Source: Bugula neritina
Taxonomy: Eukaryota; Bryozoa; Gymnolaemata; Cheilostomatida; Bugulidae
Assembly (NCBI GenBank): GCA_964035545.1
Contig: OZ037773.1
Coordinates: 3,777,251-3,837,250 of the forward strand
DNA length: 60,000 nt
Reading direction: 5' to 3'
The translations under genes were made by a program, and so were the position numbers. The notes under the pieces are model-generated. The model did no database searches, was not told the origin of the DNA, and worked only from the letters and a program-made list of their open reading frames with translations. Within the stretch, counting starts at the first letter, position 1. Every line of letters begins with the position of its first letter. This document shows positions 52,201 to 60,000 of this stretch, piece by piece.

Positions 52201-53516
52201 CCATGGTGTTTCTATATTTCCCCGCACCATGTGGAAAAACACGTGGTTAGTGGCATGATTATTCCTGAGCCTCCAATCAGGATGAGGATCTTAATTAGAT
52301 TACGGGGAGGGGGGGGGGGACAGTCTTCTCCAGCGTCAGTTATGACTGGTTAGGCAAACAGTAAACACTTAGTTTTAGTCGTGAAATTGTCTGAATTGAA
52401 TGTAAAGCTTTTATTGTTGTATAAATATAGTATAATTATTGTTCTCGCACAACAAACCTGTGAAGTCGATTACGTAACTACTAAAGCCATGTGCTAATTA
52501 GATTATATACCAATACCCACAACCTACACAAAAAATCTTAACAATTAAGAAAACAGAAAAAATTGTCAATTGTAATAGCCTATGTGCAAATATCAATTCT
52601 CTAGAATTATGACTTTTTTACAAAAAACTTATAATATGAACCTAAATGTGATATGATATGTATATATTGAATATGCATGAAGTCTGATAGATTTTCTGGT
52701 TATGCGTAGTTATGCTCTAGTAACAATTAAATCTAGAGTATTCTATTAGATGGAGCAGACTAAGAAGCAAAATAACTTTGACCAAAGATTAGAAATGCTT
52801 AATCTGGTGTTAAAAGATAATACATGCGTTCGTTGACTAAAGTCTTTTCAATGCTTCTGAGGTAAGAGACAGCATTTGGGAATACTTCATAGAAACTTTT
52901 TCACGTTCGCTTTGTAAAGGAATGGTGCGTGTGCATTAACATGAACCATTTTCGGAATACACCATATATATTTATCACTTGTATGAATATACACATTTCA
53001 CTATGATAATTTAAAATCCATGTTGTTGTAATCCTACCATTTGACTAATGTGCATTTCTGAGTATACCTATTATATAAGGGTCAGTTTACTTATTTTAGT
53101 ACATACTGGAAATCTCCAGTTTTTAGCTATTTTTTACAAATTAGCTGCTAATGGACATGGGCTTTTGCCCAAAACTAGTAAAATTTGAATGGATACACCT
53201 AAATAATCAAGGTTCTTTCTAATTTTGCTTGATTTCCCATGTTTTCTGCTAATTATTCAGCTACTTTTGATTCCTTGATATGTTTTCTCTAATATACTTT
53301 TTTTTTGAAATTCTGTTTATGCTCTTCACAACTTGGTCAAAACATACACCATTTTACAAGTTTCATTGCAATTATCTAGACTCTTCATGTGGTGATTTTG
53401 GCTACACTCCTGTGACTAATTATAACTTTTCTAGTACATTTACATCGGCTATCACAATAACATAATACCCCCTCGTGCATATTGGCAGTCTATTGGCATT
53501 CTTCCAATATAATGTT

Positions 53517-53618
53517 AGTAGTAGAAAGTGGATGGTTCTGGCTCACTTTTTTCCCCGGTCGAGTCTTCGACTCTCCGGTGTCAAAAAGTTATCCAGAACG
53601 CATCCACTTTCTACTACT
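53517..53618. repeat. Long hairpin at the left edge of the viral block
   Basis: Left arm 53,517-53,541 (agtagtagaaagtggatgg...) pairs with 53,593-53,618 except for a one-base indel. Inside the loop is a second small hairpin, gagtc-ttc-gactc. The left arm also contains ttctggctca, the half-site of the adjacent iterons, so the two belong together. Confidence 0.85.
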
Positions 53619-53638
53619 CTATTAATATTTTATTGAAA

Positions 53639-54064
53639 ATTGAGTTAGAAAGTATATATTCTAGCTCAATATAAAAAGTGAGCTAGAAAGTATATATAAA
53701 AGTGAGCTAGAAAGTATATATTCTGGCTCAATTTGTTTCATTATTTAAAAAAATGAGCTAGAAAGTGTATATTCTGGCTCAATTTATTTTCGTTATTTAA
53801 AAAGTGAGCTAGAAAGTATATATAAAAGTGGGCTAGAAAGTATATATTCTGGCTCAATACATAAAAGTGAGCTAGAAATTGTATATTCTGGCTCAATATA
53901 AAAGTGAGCTAAAAATTGTATATTCTAGCTCAACTTTCTTTGTTATTTAAAAAGTGAGTTAGAAATTGTATATTCTGGCTCAATATAAAAGTGAGCTAGA
54001 AAGTATATATTCTGGCTCAACGTTATTTAAAAAAGCGAGCTAGAAATTGTATATTTTGGCTCAA
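53639..54064. repeat. Palindromic iteron array, about 9 full and 2 half copies
   Basis: The unit is gagctagaa, 8 AT-rich bases, ttctggctca: an imperfect palindrome of about 27 bp. Copies start near 53,642, 53,704, 53,754, 53,831, 53,869, 53,904, 53,957, 53,992 and 54,038; half copies lacking the right arm are near 53,679 and 53,807. Spacers are short and of two kinds, (at)ataaaagt and a ttgttatttaaaaa type. The pattern recalls the homologous regions of large DNA viruses, which act as origins or enhancers, but no homology is claimed. Confidence 0.9.
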
Positions 54065-54119
54065 TATTAGAAATAAATTATTATACGCTAAGAATATAAT
54101 AATTTATTACTAATAGTAT

Positions 54120-54641
54120 TTAATTAGTTATACTATTATAATAAAGTTTTAAATATACGTAATCAAAAGGTAGCGCGTCAGTAGCGTATTCACTCGGTAT
54201 ATTAATAAAAATTATGTTATTGGGTTTATGACTCGGATATTCACTCGAAAGAGCTATTGTAAACGAAAAATTATTATTAGCGTTAACGGTTTTATTAATA
54301 TTTATTTTACTATACGGAACATTATGTTCGGCACCGCTAATATTATAAAATATATTTTCTTTAGACTCATCAAACGGATTTACGCTATCACGAATATGTA
54401 GACCTAATTTTTTATCAGTCCAATATAATTCTTTTATTTTATTATTAGGTGAACTTTCGTTATAAAATTGTATTAACGCGTGCGTTATTTCTATAGAATT
54501 ATTGACTAAATGGTCATTAATTAAATCTACCGTAAAGCTTTTAATATCTTCGTAATAATAAAATTCGCGTTTAGGTATAATGCTCGTAATATACGCTTTA
54601 TTAGTTGTTATATCGACTTTACCAAATTTATAGATATTCAT
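54120..54641 (-). CDS. Unknown viral protein, paralogue 2 (173 residues)
   Basis: The product has no family that I recognise. It is clearly related over its whole length to its upstream neighbour (shared ALIQFY/ILIQFY, KELYWTDK, DISG/NISG-x-EHN, LPF-Y, KLYYN). There is no signal peptide or membrane span; the even spread of polar and beta-prone segments suggests a soluble beta-rich, perhaps structural, protein (inference). The start codon overlaps the stop of the upstream gene (ATGA, 54,638-54,641) and carries the TATAAATG motif. It is the last gene before the iteron array. Confidence 0.75.
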   Translation of the reverse strand: MNIYKFGKVDITTNKAYITSIIPKREFYYYEDIKSFTVDLINDHLVNNSIEITHALIQFYNESSPNNKIKELYWTDKKLGLHIRDSVNPFDESKENIFYNISGAEHNVPYSKININKTVNANNNFSFTIALSSEYPSHKPNNIIFINIPSEYATDALPFDYVYLKLYYNSITN

Positions 54642-55165
54642 TTATAATTATAATAAAGTTTTACTAATACGTAATGAAAAGGTAACGCCGCGGCGGTTAT
54701 TTCGCTAGCGGGAGTATCGGTTAAAATTACGTCACTGGGTTTATAACTAGGATAAGTTTTTGATAATGCTAATGATATTGAAAAGTTTTTATTAGCTTCA
54801 ATAATTTTATTAGCGTTTATTTCGCTAAACGGAAGATTGTGTTCGCTACCGCTTATATCATAAAAAGTATTTTCATCGGATACTCCATATATTTCAGCGC
54901 TATTTCGAACTTGTAAGCCTATTCTTTTATCAGTCCAATAAAGTTCTTTAGTACTGTGTGCTTGTTCACCGTAAAATTGTATTAATATATTCGTTATTTC
55001 AATCGGTTCGTCAACTAAAAAATCTTTAATTAACGTACCACTGAATCCGTTAGAATTACCGTCATAATATATAAATTCTGATGGAATAACGATATCCGTA
55101 ATATAAGGTTTTTTATTTATTATATTGGCTTTATCCAAATTTCCAAAAATATAAAGCGAATCCAT
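54638..55165 (-). CDS. Unknown viral protein, paralogue 1 (175 residues)
   Basis: Tandem paralogue of the following ORF. Recognisable shared motifs are ITNILIQFYG, KELYWTDKRIGLQVRNS, YDISGSEHNLPF and LPFHYVLVKLYYN. Function unknown. It starts immediately after the stop of the protease gene (taa then ATG at 55,165), with TATAAATG at the start. The position beside protease and polymerase suits a virion or late protein, but this is inference only. Confidence 0.75.
   Translation of the reverse strand: MDSLYIFGNLDKANIINKKPYITDIVIPSEFIYYDGNSNGFSGTLIKDFLVDEPIEITNILIQFYGEQAHSTKELYWTDKRIGLQVRNSAEIYGVSDENTFYDISGSEHNLPFSEINANKIIEANKNFSISLALSKTYPSYKPSDVILTDTPASEITAAALPFHYVLVKLYYNYK
54639..54648 (-). promoter_or_regulatory. 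TATAAATG start motif, paralogue 2
   Basis: The minus strand reads attataaATG directly at the start codon. The same arrangement is found at four other viral ORFs (see findings). Confidence 0.5.
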
Positions 55166-55172
55166 TTATAAT
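55163..55172 (-). promoter_or_regulatory. TATAAATG start motif, paralogue 1
   Basis: The minus strand reads attataaATGG, merged with the stop codon of the protease gene. Confidence 0.5.
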
Positions 55173-55549
55173 AGTAATTTATTTATGATTAATTGAGGCG
55201 TTTCGTGTTTAGACATTTCTTTAAGCCAATATAAACACAAGTGTCCGCATATAACCGTACCAAATTCTTGCACTCGTTCCGTATTATAAAATACTGGTCC
55301 TTTTAAATATTTCATTATTTCTAGAGGAGGATGTAATCCAAAACTATCAAAATAATATTTTTTATTTTTATTTTTATACCAAGCTACCCAATGAGTGCCA
55401 TTACCCATTAAATCGTCTAAATTTAATATACCGCATTCTTTTTGTCGTGGTGTATTAGGCAAGTCGTCTCTCGAGAATACTCCTCTAAATTTAAGAATTT
55501 TTAATTCTTTAATCGCTTTATTAATATCAATATTCGATAGAGCTTTCAT
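55166..55549 (-). CDS. Adenain-like cysteine protease (127 residues)
   Basis: The expected catalytic set of the adenovirus protease family is present and correctly spaced: H53 in GTHWVAWY, D68 in YYFDSFG, Q94, and C101 in ICGHLCLYWL, seven residues after the glutamine. Such proteases mature virion proteins in adenoviruses, adintoviruses and Polintons. At 127 residues it is shorter than adenovirus protease, with little sequence outside the core. Its start overlaps the end of the polymerase gene by 23 nt in another frame and has the TATATAAATG motif. No defect is visible. Confidence 0.85.
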   Translation of the reverse strand: MKALSNIDINKAIKELKILKFRGVFSRDDLPNTPRQKECGILNLDDLMGNGTHWVAWYKNKNKKYYFDSFGLHPPLEIMKYLKGPVFYNTERVQEFGTVICGHLCLYWLKEMSKHETPQLIINKLLL

Positions 55550-57953
55550 TTATATATCCGTAAGGAACTGTCGTTATACCGTCTTCAAGTATAATTCTCT
55601 TATCGTCTTCAGCCGACAAAGCTACTTTGTTTATCGTTTCGGCGTACATTATATGCTTATGACTTTTTAGCACATTCATCGTTCTATGCTGATCTCGCCG
55701 CGTCAATAAACACTCTTTATAATCGTTAAACGTTATACGATTATCGCGAGTAGTTTTATTAATGCCTTTACATTTTTTTTCTTCTACGCCATCTATCTTA
55801 TAAGAGTATAATTTAGCTCTTAAACCGACAAACTCAGTAATTTGTTTTCCACCGGCTTCGTCTTTAAACTTTCCTATTACTTTTTTATTCACGCCAGTTG
55901 GTAACGAGTGATTTTTAGGATAATTACTCGTGTCAAGCGTGCTAGCAACGTCTGGAGCAATATCCTTATAAAAGTCTTCAGTTTGTACGTGATACATTAA
56001 ACTGTCCGTATCCGTAAACAATAACTGAGCTTTATTACCATACTTATGCTTAATATACTCGTAATGAAAGTCATACATTAGAGTTTTACTAATGTCTAAA
56101 ATTGCTGCGCCTAAATATATAGGCTTGTCAAATTTTAGTTTAGTTACGTTCATATGAACGGCTACTAAATTTTCAGAAAATATCGTATAACTTTTAAAGT
56201 TAGATTGATTCGTTAATTTCTTAGCTTCGCTTTCGCTAGTAACTAATTTAACGTTAACTCTATTACGAATATTTTCCATCGTCTTACCGAACACGAAATT
56301 ATTCATTAGCTTAAAGAAATCTTTTTCAAAATTGCTCTTAGCTAAAGTTCTTAGTTTAGTATTTAAATTTATATATTCTTTAAGTTTATTGGATTTGTTA
56401 AAGGTTATACCTCTGTGAATCTTCGTTAACTTTAACCCGTATATAAGGCATTGTTCTAGCGCTTTATAGTGTATAACGTAATTCCTTTTATTATTTAAAT
56501 TTGGAATTAGTTTTTCCACTTTATTAACCGTTAATCTCTCGGAGCAGAATGGATAATCTTTATGAGAGTCGTGTAACTCTCTAGGATATTCTAAATCTAC
56601 TTCCAAGAAACTAGGTGGAAATGTTTTTGCTTTTTCTAGACTACTACACTGTTTTTCGCTTATCCACTTAAAATTGCCTACGGGTAAATTTTTAGACATG
56701 GCCCATCCGTATAGATTGTTAGCGTCCAAATACGTAATATAACTACTAGGCTCATTAGCGTTATAATTTTTCATATACTTATTATTAGCTTTAGCGTATC
56801 TATGACTAATCATGCTTACACCGCCTCTAATTCCTCTTTCGAAGAAGAGTAATTGCTCGACGTTGGTAATAGGATCTAGCTTTAATTCCGTAGTTTTTAG
56901 CATAGCGTCCCACGACAGGCCGGGAGCCGTATAATACCAAGCGGGATCTAACTTGTAGTGCTCAAGACATACGCTTCTAAAGTTTTCAAAAACGTCAGCC
57001 AACTGTAATACATCGACTTTCATATACAAGTCGTGATAGTCTTTAAACGTTTTTATATTAAACTCTCGCCAAACTTTTTGAGCGTGAGTGTAATTTTCAT
57101 CGCTTATATTACTTTCAGTTAAACTCGAGTAAAACTTTTCTTTAGACGGTAGAGAAGTTTCATCTAATACGCTTATGTTGTTAAAATAATCGTAAGGAAA
57201 TACGCCTTTTCTTAATAATAAGCTTAATTCATTTTCATTAAAATGTTTTTGCAAATGTTTAAAGTTGTCGCGATTTAAATTTGTAACTAAACTCGCTAAA
57301 CTAGAACTCATAAATTTAAACGTGTCTAAAAACCTAAGTTCACGCGTAACTTTAATCTTTTTTCCTTCTTTATTAGTAAATTTGTCTACCAATAATTTCT
57401 TACTAAAAGATATATATTTCTCTTCGGTATTGGGTATACACGAAGGTTCACCACCTAAGTTTTTAATAAACAAGTGAGCGTCGTAACCCGACAAGTTATG
57501 AATAAATATCGGATAAAATTTTGGAATTTTGTAATTTAAATTACAATTACTATGAGCCGCTCCTCTATAGTCTCCGGTTAAGTGACAATGATCTCTCACT
57601 TTATCGTCGCTTAATTCTTTTTCACATATATGACAAACTTTAGCCAACTCGAAAGACTCTTGTTCATTAACCGTAATTGTCATTCGTTTAGCAAACTTGT
57701 GTTTTTTATACAAGTTTTTAATGTCGAATTCTAGTAATCTTGTAAACTGTTCACCAATATCTTTGTCTTCGTATTCTTTAGTATAACTTCTATATTTACA
57801 CTCACCGGTAACGCTTACGATATAATATCCGAAACCCGACGGTTCGTGCTGTTGATATTGGTTGGTGTAACTTTCTTGAGAATTAGGCTGACAACCTTGT
57901 ATCGGCTTAGTAAAGCATTCAAAGTCCGCGTATACCGCAAATGGTACTCTCAT
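55527..57953 (-). CDS. polB: Protein-primed family B DNA polymerase, C-terminal fragment (808 residues from first Met)
   Basis: This carries the exonuclease and polymerase parts of a viral, protein-primed family B polymerase. Visible motifs in order: ExoI VYADFECF, ExoII IHNLSGYDAHLF, a zinc-binding CHICEKEL...DHCHLTGD insert, ExoIII YHDLYMKVDVLQLADVFENF, motif A DANNLYGWAMS, motif B KLMNNFVFGKTMEN, motif C LFTDTDSLMY and GLRAKLYSY near the end. All polymerase acids are present. The Met at 57,953 is not the natural start: the frame stays open further upstream and overlaps the end of the preceding fragment, which lies one base out of frame. Replication role follows from the family. Confidence 0.88.
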   Translation of the reverse strand: MRVPFAVYADFECFTKPIQGCQPNSQESYTNQYQQHEPSGFGYYIVSVTGECKYRSYTKEYEDKDIGEQFTRLLEFDIKNLYKKHKFAKRMTITVNEQESFELAKVCHICEKELSDDKVRDHCHLTGDYRGAAHSNCNLNYKIPKFYPIFIHNLSGYDAHLFIKNLGGEPSCIPNTEEKYISFSKKLLVDKFTNKEGKKIKVTRELRFLDTFKFMSSSLASLVTNLNRDNFKHLQKHFNENELSLLLRKGVFPYDYFNNISVLDETSLPSKEKFYSSLTESNISDENYTHAQKVWREFNIKTFKDYHDLYMKVDVLQLADVFENFRSVCLEHYKLDPAWYYTAPGLSWDAMLKTTELKLDPITNVEQLLFFERGIRGGVSMISHRYAKANNKYMKNYNANEPSSYITYLDANNLYGWAMSKNLPVGNFKWISEKQCSSLEKAKTFPPSFLEVDLEYPRELHDSHKDYPFCSERLTVNKVEKLIPNLNNKRNYVIHYKALEQCLIYGLKLTKIHRGITFNKSNKLKEYINLNTKLRTLAKSNFEKDFFKLMNNFVFGKTMENIRNRVNVKLVTSESEAKKLTNQSNFKSYTIFSENLVAVHMNVTKLKFDKPIYLGAAILDISKTLMYDFHYEYIKHKYGNKAQLLFTDTDSLMYHVQTEDFYKDIAPDVASTLDTSNYPKNHSLPTGVNKKVIGKFKDEAGGKQITEFVGLRAKLYSYKIDGVEEKKCKGINKTTRDNRITFNDYKECLLTRRDQHRTMNVLKSHKHIMYAETINKVALSAEDDKRIILEDGITTVPYGYINESSIEY
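55547..55556 (-). promoter_or_regulatory. TATATAAATG start motif, protease
   Basis: The minus strand reads tatataaATGA, inside the 3' end of the polymerase gene. Confidence 0.5.
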
Positions 57954-57987
57954 ACTACGACAATGATGGCTAGGTTGAAATTTTATT

Positions 57988-59133
57988 TTATTTTCGAGTT
58001 TTTGGAAAGACCATAGCTACGCTATCGTTCGATAAACACCAATCTTGATGCTTTTTTAAAGATTCGTTAGATCTACACGAACTCATACAATTTACGCAAA
58101 TATGTTTAGCGCTAACGCGTTTATTTATTTGCGAACCTAATAATCGATTTAAATTTTTAATATAAGCGTAATGGCCTTTTTCACCATCAGTTATATAAAG
58201 TAAATTTATTCCCCGATTGTTAGATTTTCTCCACAAATTTATCGTTTCGCCATCCCACGTAAATACATTAATTCCTATATTGGAATTAGCGTTTTCGAAA
58301 GCGTCAATAGATGTTTTAGTAGCTGGAAATTGAACGCCTTCCCACGATAATTTTTTAACGTGTTCTTTATAATTACTAATTCTTTCGGCATTTTTATTAA
58401 CCGGATAAACTCCCATTAAAACGGCCCACATAAAGCATTTATCGTCTTTATTTTTAGGATTTATTACGGCTTTCTTTTTTTTAATTTTATCCGGAAGATC
58501 AATCCAAGATGACCCATTAAAAGGTTGATATTTATTAACTTTAATAATCATCTTTTTAACGGATTTAAATATCCAGTTACTTCCTTTCGCGTTTAACGAA
58601 GCAAAATTTTCTTTTATACGTTCAATCATTTCATCGTATAATTCATCAACATTCGTAGACTCTAATATAGTTTCAACGTTTGATGTAAATGGCATAGTTT
58701 CTACGATAGTTTCTCCAGTACTTACATTAATTTTTTTCATTTCGCAATATATAAATATTTTAGTTTTTATAGTAGGTTTTAATAATTCTACTACGTTTAA
58801 TTTTACTAGTTTACTAAATGTATCAATATCGCACTTAGGTAAACCTTTAATTTCATAAGTTTGAAACCAACCATTAGCGGCTTCATTTTTTAACACAGGC
58901 TTAATATCATTAGATATTAATAAGTGTATAAGTTCAACTCTTTTTAAGCTAGAGTATCGCTTAAACCCTCTTTCTTTGGCTATAAGTTTCAATTCTTTAA
59001 CAGACTTGAAATTATCTTCAACCATTAAGAGCTGCATAAGTTCAGCTCTTTTTAATCGAGAATATCATTTCAATTCTCTTTCTTTAGCTAGTGCCTTTAA
59101 GGCTTTAACGGTAATTTTTGTATTGAACTCCAT
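57988..59133 (-). pseudogene. polB: polB N-terminal region with SAP repeats, broken
   Basis: This is the N-terminal part of the same polymerase gene, cut off from the rest. From ATG 59,133 (with a TATATAAATG motif) the frame runs 22 codons to an in-frame TGA at 59,067-59,065; the parallel position in the next repeat is CGA, so one C-to-T change explains it. An internal ATG at 59,037 opens 349 codons. The product has SAP-like repeats (VKELKLIAKERGFKRYSSLK; the first is the one with the stop), the family pattern DKCFMWAVLMGVYPV ... HYAYIKNLNRLL, and a zinc finger CVNC...HQDWC. It ends at TAA 57,990-57,988 just where the polymerase frame takes over one base out of phase. Confidence 0.82.
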
Positions 59134-59140
59134 TTATATA
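59131..59140 (-). promoter_or_regulatory. TATATAAATG start motif, polB
   Basis: The minus strand reads tatataaATGG at the original polymerase start, upstream of the premature stop. This supports 59,133 as the ancestral start. Confidence 0.5.
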
Positions 59141-59185
59141 AAAATTTTTAAACTATAAAATCAATTTTTAAATAAAAAATTGGTT

Positions 59186-59422
59186 TTATACATCTTCAAG
59201 AATTTTATTTATTTGCGCTTTAAGTTTAGTTACTTTACGTCGTGATGTTAAACTTTTATTAAAATGTTTAAATAATTTATCACGATTTTCATTTGACATT
59301 GAATTAATTTTTAAGGTATAATGATCGGTTAATTGCATAAATTTATGTTCGGGAAGAGGTATATATTTCTTTTGTTTAGCTTGGGCTATTAGTTTATCGA
59401 GTAATTCATTAGTAAACTCCAT
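59186..59422 (-). CDS. Small basic viral protein, unknown (78 residues)
   Basis: The second Met (59,422) is preferred: MEFTNELL parallels the MEF start of the polymerase ORF and sits at a diverged start motif (ttataatATGG). The product is short, Lys-rich and probably helical (MSNENRDKLFKHFNKSL, KVTKLKAQINKIL). It matches no family that I know. It lies about 50 bases upstream of the polymerase start on the same strand. Confidence 0.6.
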   Translation of the reverse strand: MEFTNELLDKLIAQAKQKKYIPLPEHKFMQLTDHYTLKINSMSNENRDKLFKHFNKSLTSRRKVTKLKAQINKILEDV

Positions 59423-59458
59423 ATTATAAAATAACGTAATAATAAAAATCAATTTTTT

Positions 59459-59468
59459 TATATAAATG
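59459..59468 (+). promoter_or_regulatory. TATATAAATG start motif, two-span protein
   Basis: The plus strand reads tatataaATGG at 59,459-59,469. It faces the minus-strand small ORF across a 43-bp gap, forming a divergent start pair. Confidence 0.5.
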
Positions 59469-59945
59469 GACTTTCGACGAGAAAAATTAGAACTCTTAAA
59501 CGATGAAATTATTAAATTAGAAAACGAATACGAACAAAAACTTAATCGTTTTAATTGGTTATCAAAATCGTTAAAAATAATTTCAGGATTATGCGGTACA
59601 ACGAATTTAATATGCGGTGTTATTATTACGGCGTTATTAAACGCTAACGTTACTAAACAAACGTTATTACCATTATCTATAATAGTAAGTATAATAAGTG
59701 CAATTACTACTTCTATTTCTTCTCAAGACGCTAAATTAATTAAATCTACATTAATGTATTTAGATATATATACGTTTATAAAAGATTCTAAATTAGAAAT
59801 TAATTCTATGTTATCAAAATTTTTAAGCGACGCTCATATAGACGAACATGAGTATGACGCTATAACCAAAAAATATAAAAATATTAATAGCGTAATATCG
59901 AATAAAAAAAGCGACATAATAGCCGCTCGTGACAACGTTTGTTAA
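59466..59945 (+). CDS. Two-membrane-span viral protein (159 residues)
   Basis: Layout: a charged N-terminal helix (about 1-36, coiled-coil-like), two hydrophobic spans (about 38-58 and 67-86) with a short link, then a charged helical C-terminal half. This layout resembles SLATT-type two-span proteins, but I see no diagnostic motif, so that is a weak comparison. It is the only viral ORF here on the plus strand and is divergent from the small basic ORF. No defects are visible. The role could be in a virion or host membrane (inference). Confidence 0.65.
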   Translation: MDFRREKLELLNDEIIKLENEYEQKLNRFNWLSKSLKIISGLCGTTNLICGVIITALLNANVTKQTLLPLSIIVSIISAITTSISSQDAKLIKSTLMYLDIYTFIKDSKLEINSMLSKFLSDAHIDEHEYDAITKKYKNINSVISNKKSDIIAARDNVC

Positions 59946-59971
59946 TTAATTATATTATAATTAATTAAAAA

Positions 59972-60000
59972 AGGGAGTTCAATACAAAAATTATTCTTAT
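59972..60000 (+). pseudogene. Start of an inverted polB-leader-like ORF, start codon lost, cut by window end
   Basis: The plus strand reads agg-gagttcaatacaaaaatt. The 19 bases ggagttcaatacaaaaatt match the first coding bases of the polymerase ORF (minus strand, from 59,132 down), but the ATG is AGG here. It may be a paralogous SAP-type ORF in opposite orientation. Only about 29 bases are visible. Confidence 0.45.

Larger units (their letters stand above)
53517..60000. mobile_element. Endogenous adintovirus/Polinton-type element, partial
   Basis: A compact block of mostly overlapping or abutting intronless ORFs differs sharply from the intron-rich host genes. It encodes a protein-primed family B polymerase and an adenain-like protease, a pairing typical of adintoviruses and Polintons. 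The left edge is placed at the hairpin and iteron array; the right edge lies beyond the window. Integrase, packaging ATPase and capsid genes are not in view. The polymerase has two breaks, so this copy is likely inactive or decaying. No target-site duplication could be identified. Confidence 0.8.

Noticed and set aside
52201-53516. Search for more of the viral element or of the LINE left of the hairpin
   Set aside because: No open frame with recognisable motifs; composition looks like host intergenic DNA.

Overview
The window is animal nuclear DNA, AT-rich, with intron-dense genes, GT-AG splice sites, abundant minisatellites and tRNA-derived SINEs. The gene set (a bark beetle/Anakonda homologue, a membrane-anchored IgGFc-binding-domain receptor, syntaxin-5 and an ankyrin-Mab21 cGAS-like protein) points to an invertebrate, plausibly a spiralian; I cannot name the species. 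No rRNA, functional tRNA or CRISPR array was seen.

Layout. 1-1,360: non-coding. 1,361-10,884 (minus): a 12-exon gene for a 632-residue type I membrane protein with an IgGFc-binding domain and an Asp-rich calcium-binding-like segment. 10,885-12,750: spacer with minisatellites. 12,751-41,671 (minus): one very large gene that I resolved into 53 coding exons whose phases agree throughout (9,567 nt, 3,188 residues). It encodes a bark/Anakonda homologue: three large extracellular repeats (beta-helix segments, one SRCR and one CUB-like stretch each), a C-type-lectin-like domain, one membrane span and a roughly 520-residue cytoplasmic tail. 41,672-43,360: the shared 5' region between bark (minus) and syntaxin-5 (plus), holding a perfect 201-bp palindrome. 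43,361-46,621 (plus): syntaxin-5, 8 exons, 348 residues, with a conserved possible internal start. 47,457-50,313 (plus): ankyrin plus Mab21/cGAS-like nucleotidyltransferase, 3 exons, 699 residues, catalytic acids intact. 50,314-53,516: intergenic, with an RTE-type LINE fragment and SINE-like pieces. 53,517 to the window end: part of an endogenous adintovirus/Polinton-type DNA virus. It begins with a long hairpin and an array of about 11 palindromic iterons, then has minus-strand genes for two paralogous unknown proteins, an adenain-like cysteine protease and a protein-primed family B DNA polymerase, plus two small ORFs, one of them a divergent two-membrane-span protein. The polymerase is broken by one in-frame stop and one single-base frame change, so this copy is probably decaying.

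The most unusual patterns are these. (1) Minisatellites whose repeat unit contains a real splice site: five arrays multiply a 5' splice site and at least three multiply a 3' splice site, across three unrelated genes. (2) The palindromic iteron array at the edge of the viral block. (3) A TATAAATG motif fused to the start codon of almost every viral ORF. The host genes look functionally independent, although the IgGFc-domain receptor and the cGAS-like protein both belong to families linked to recognition or defence.
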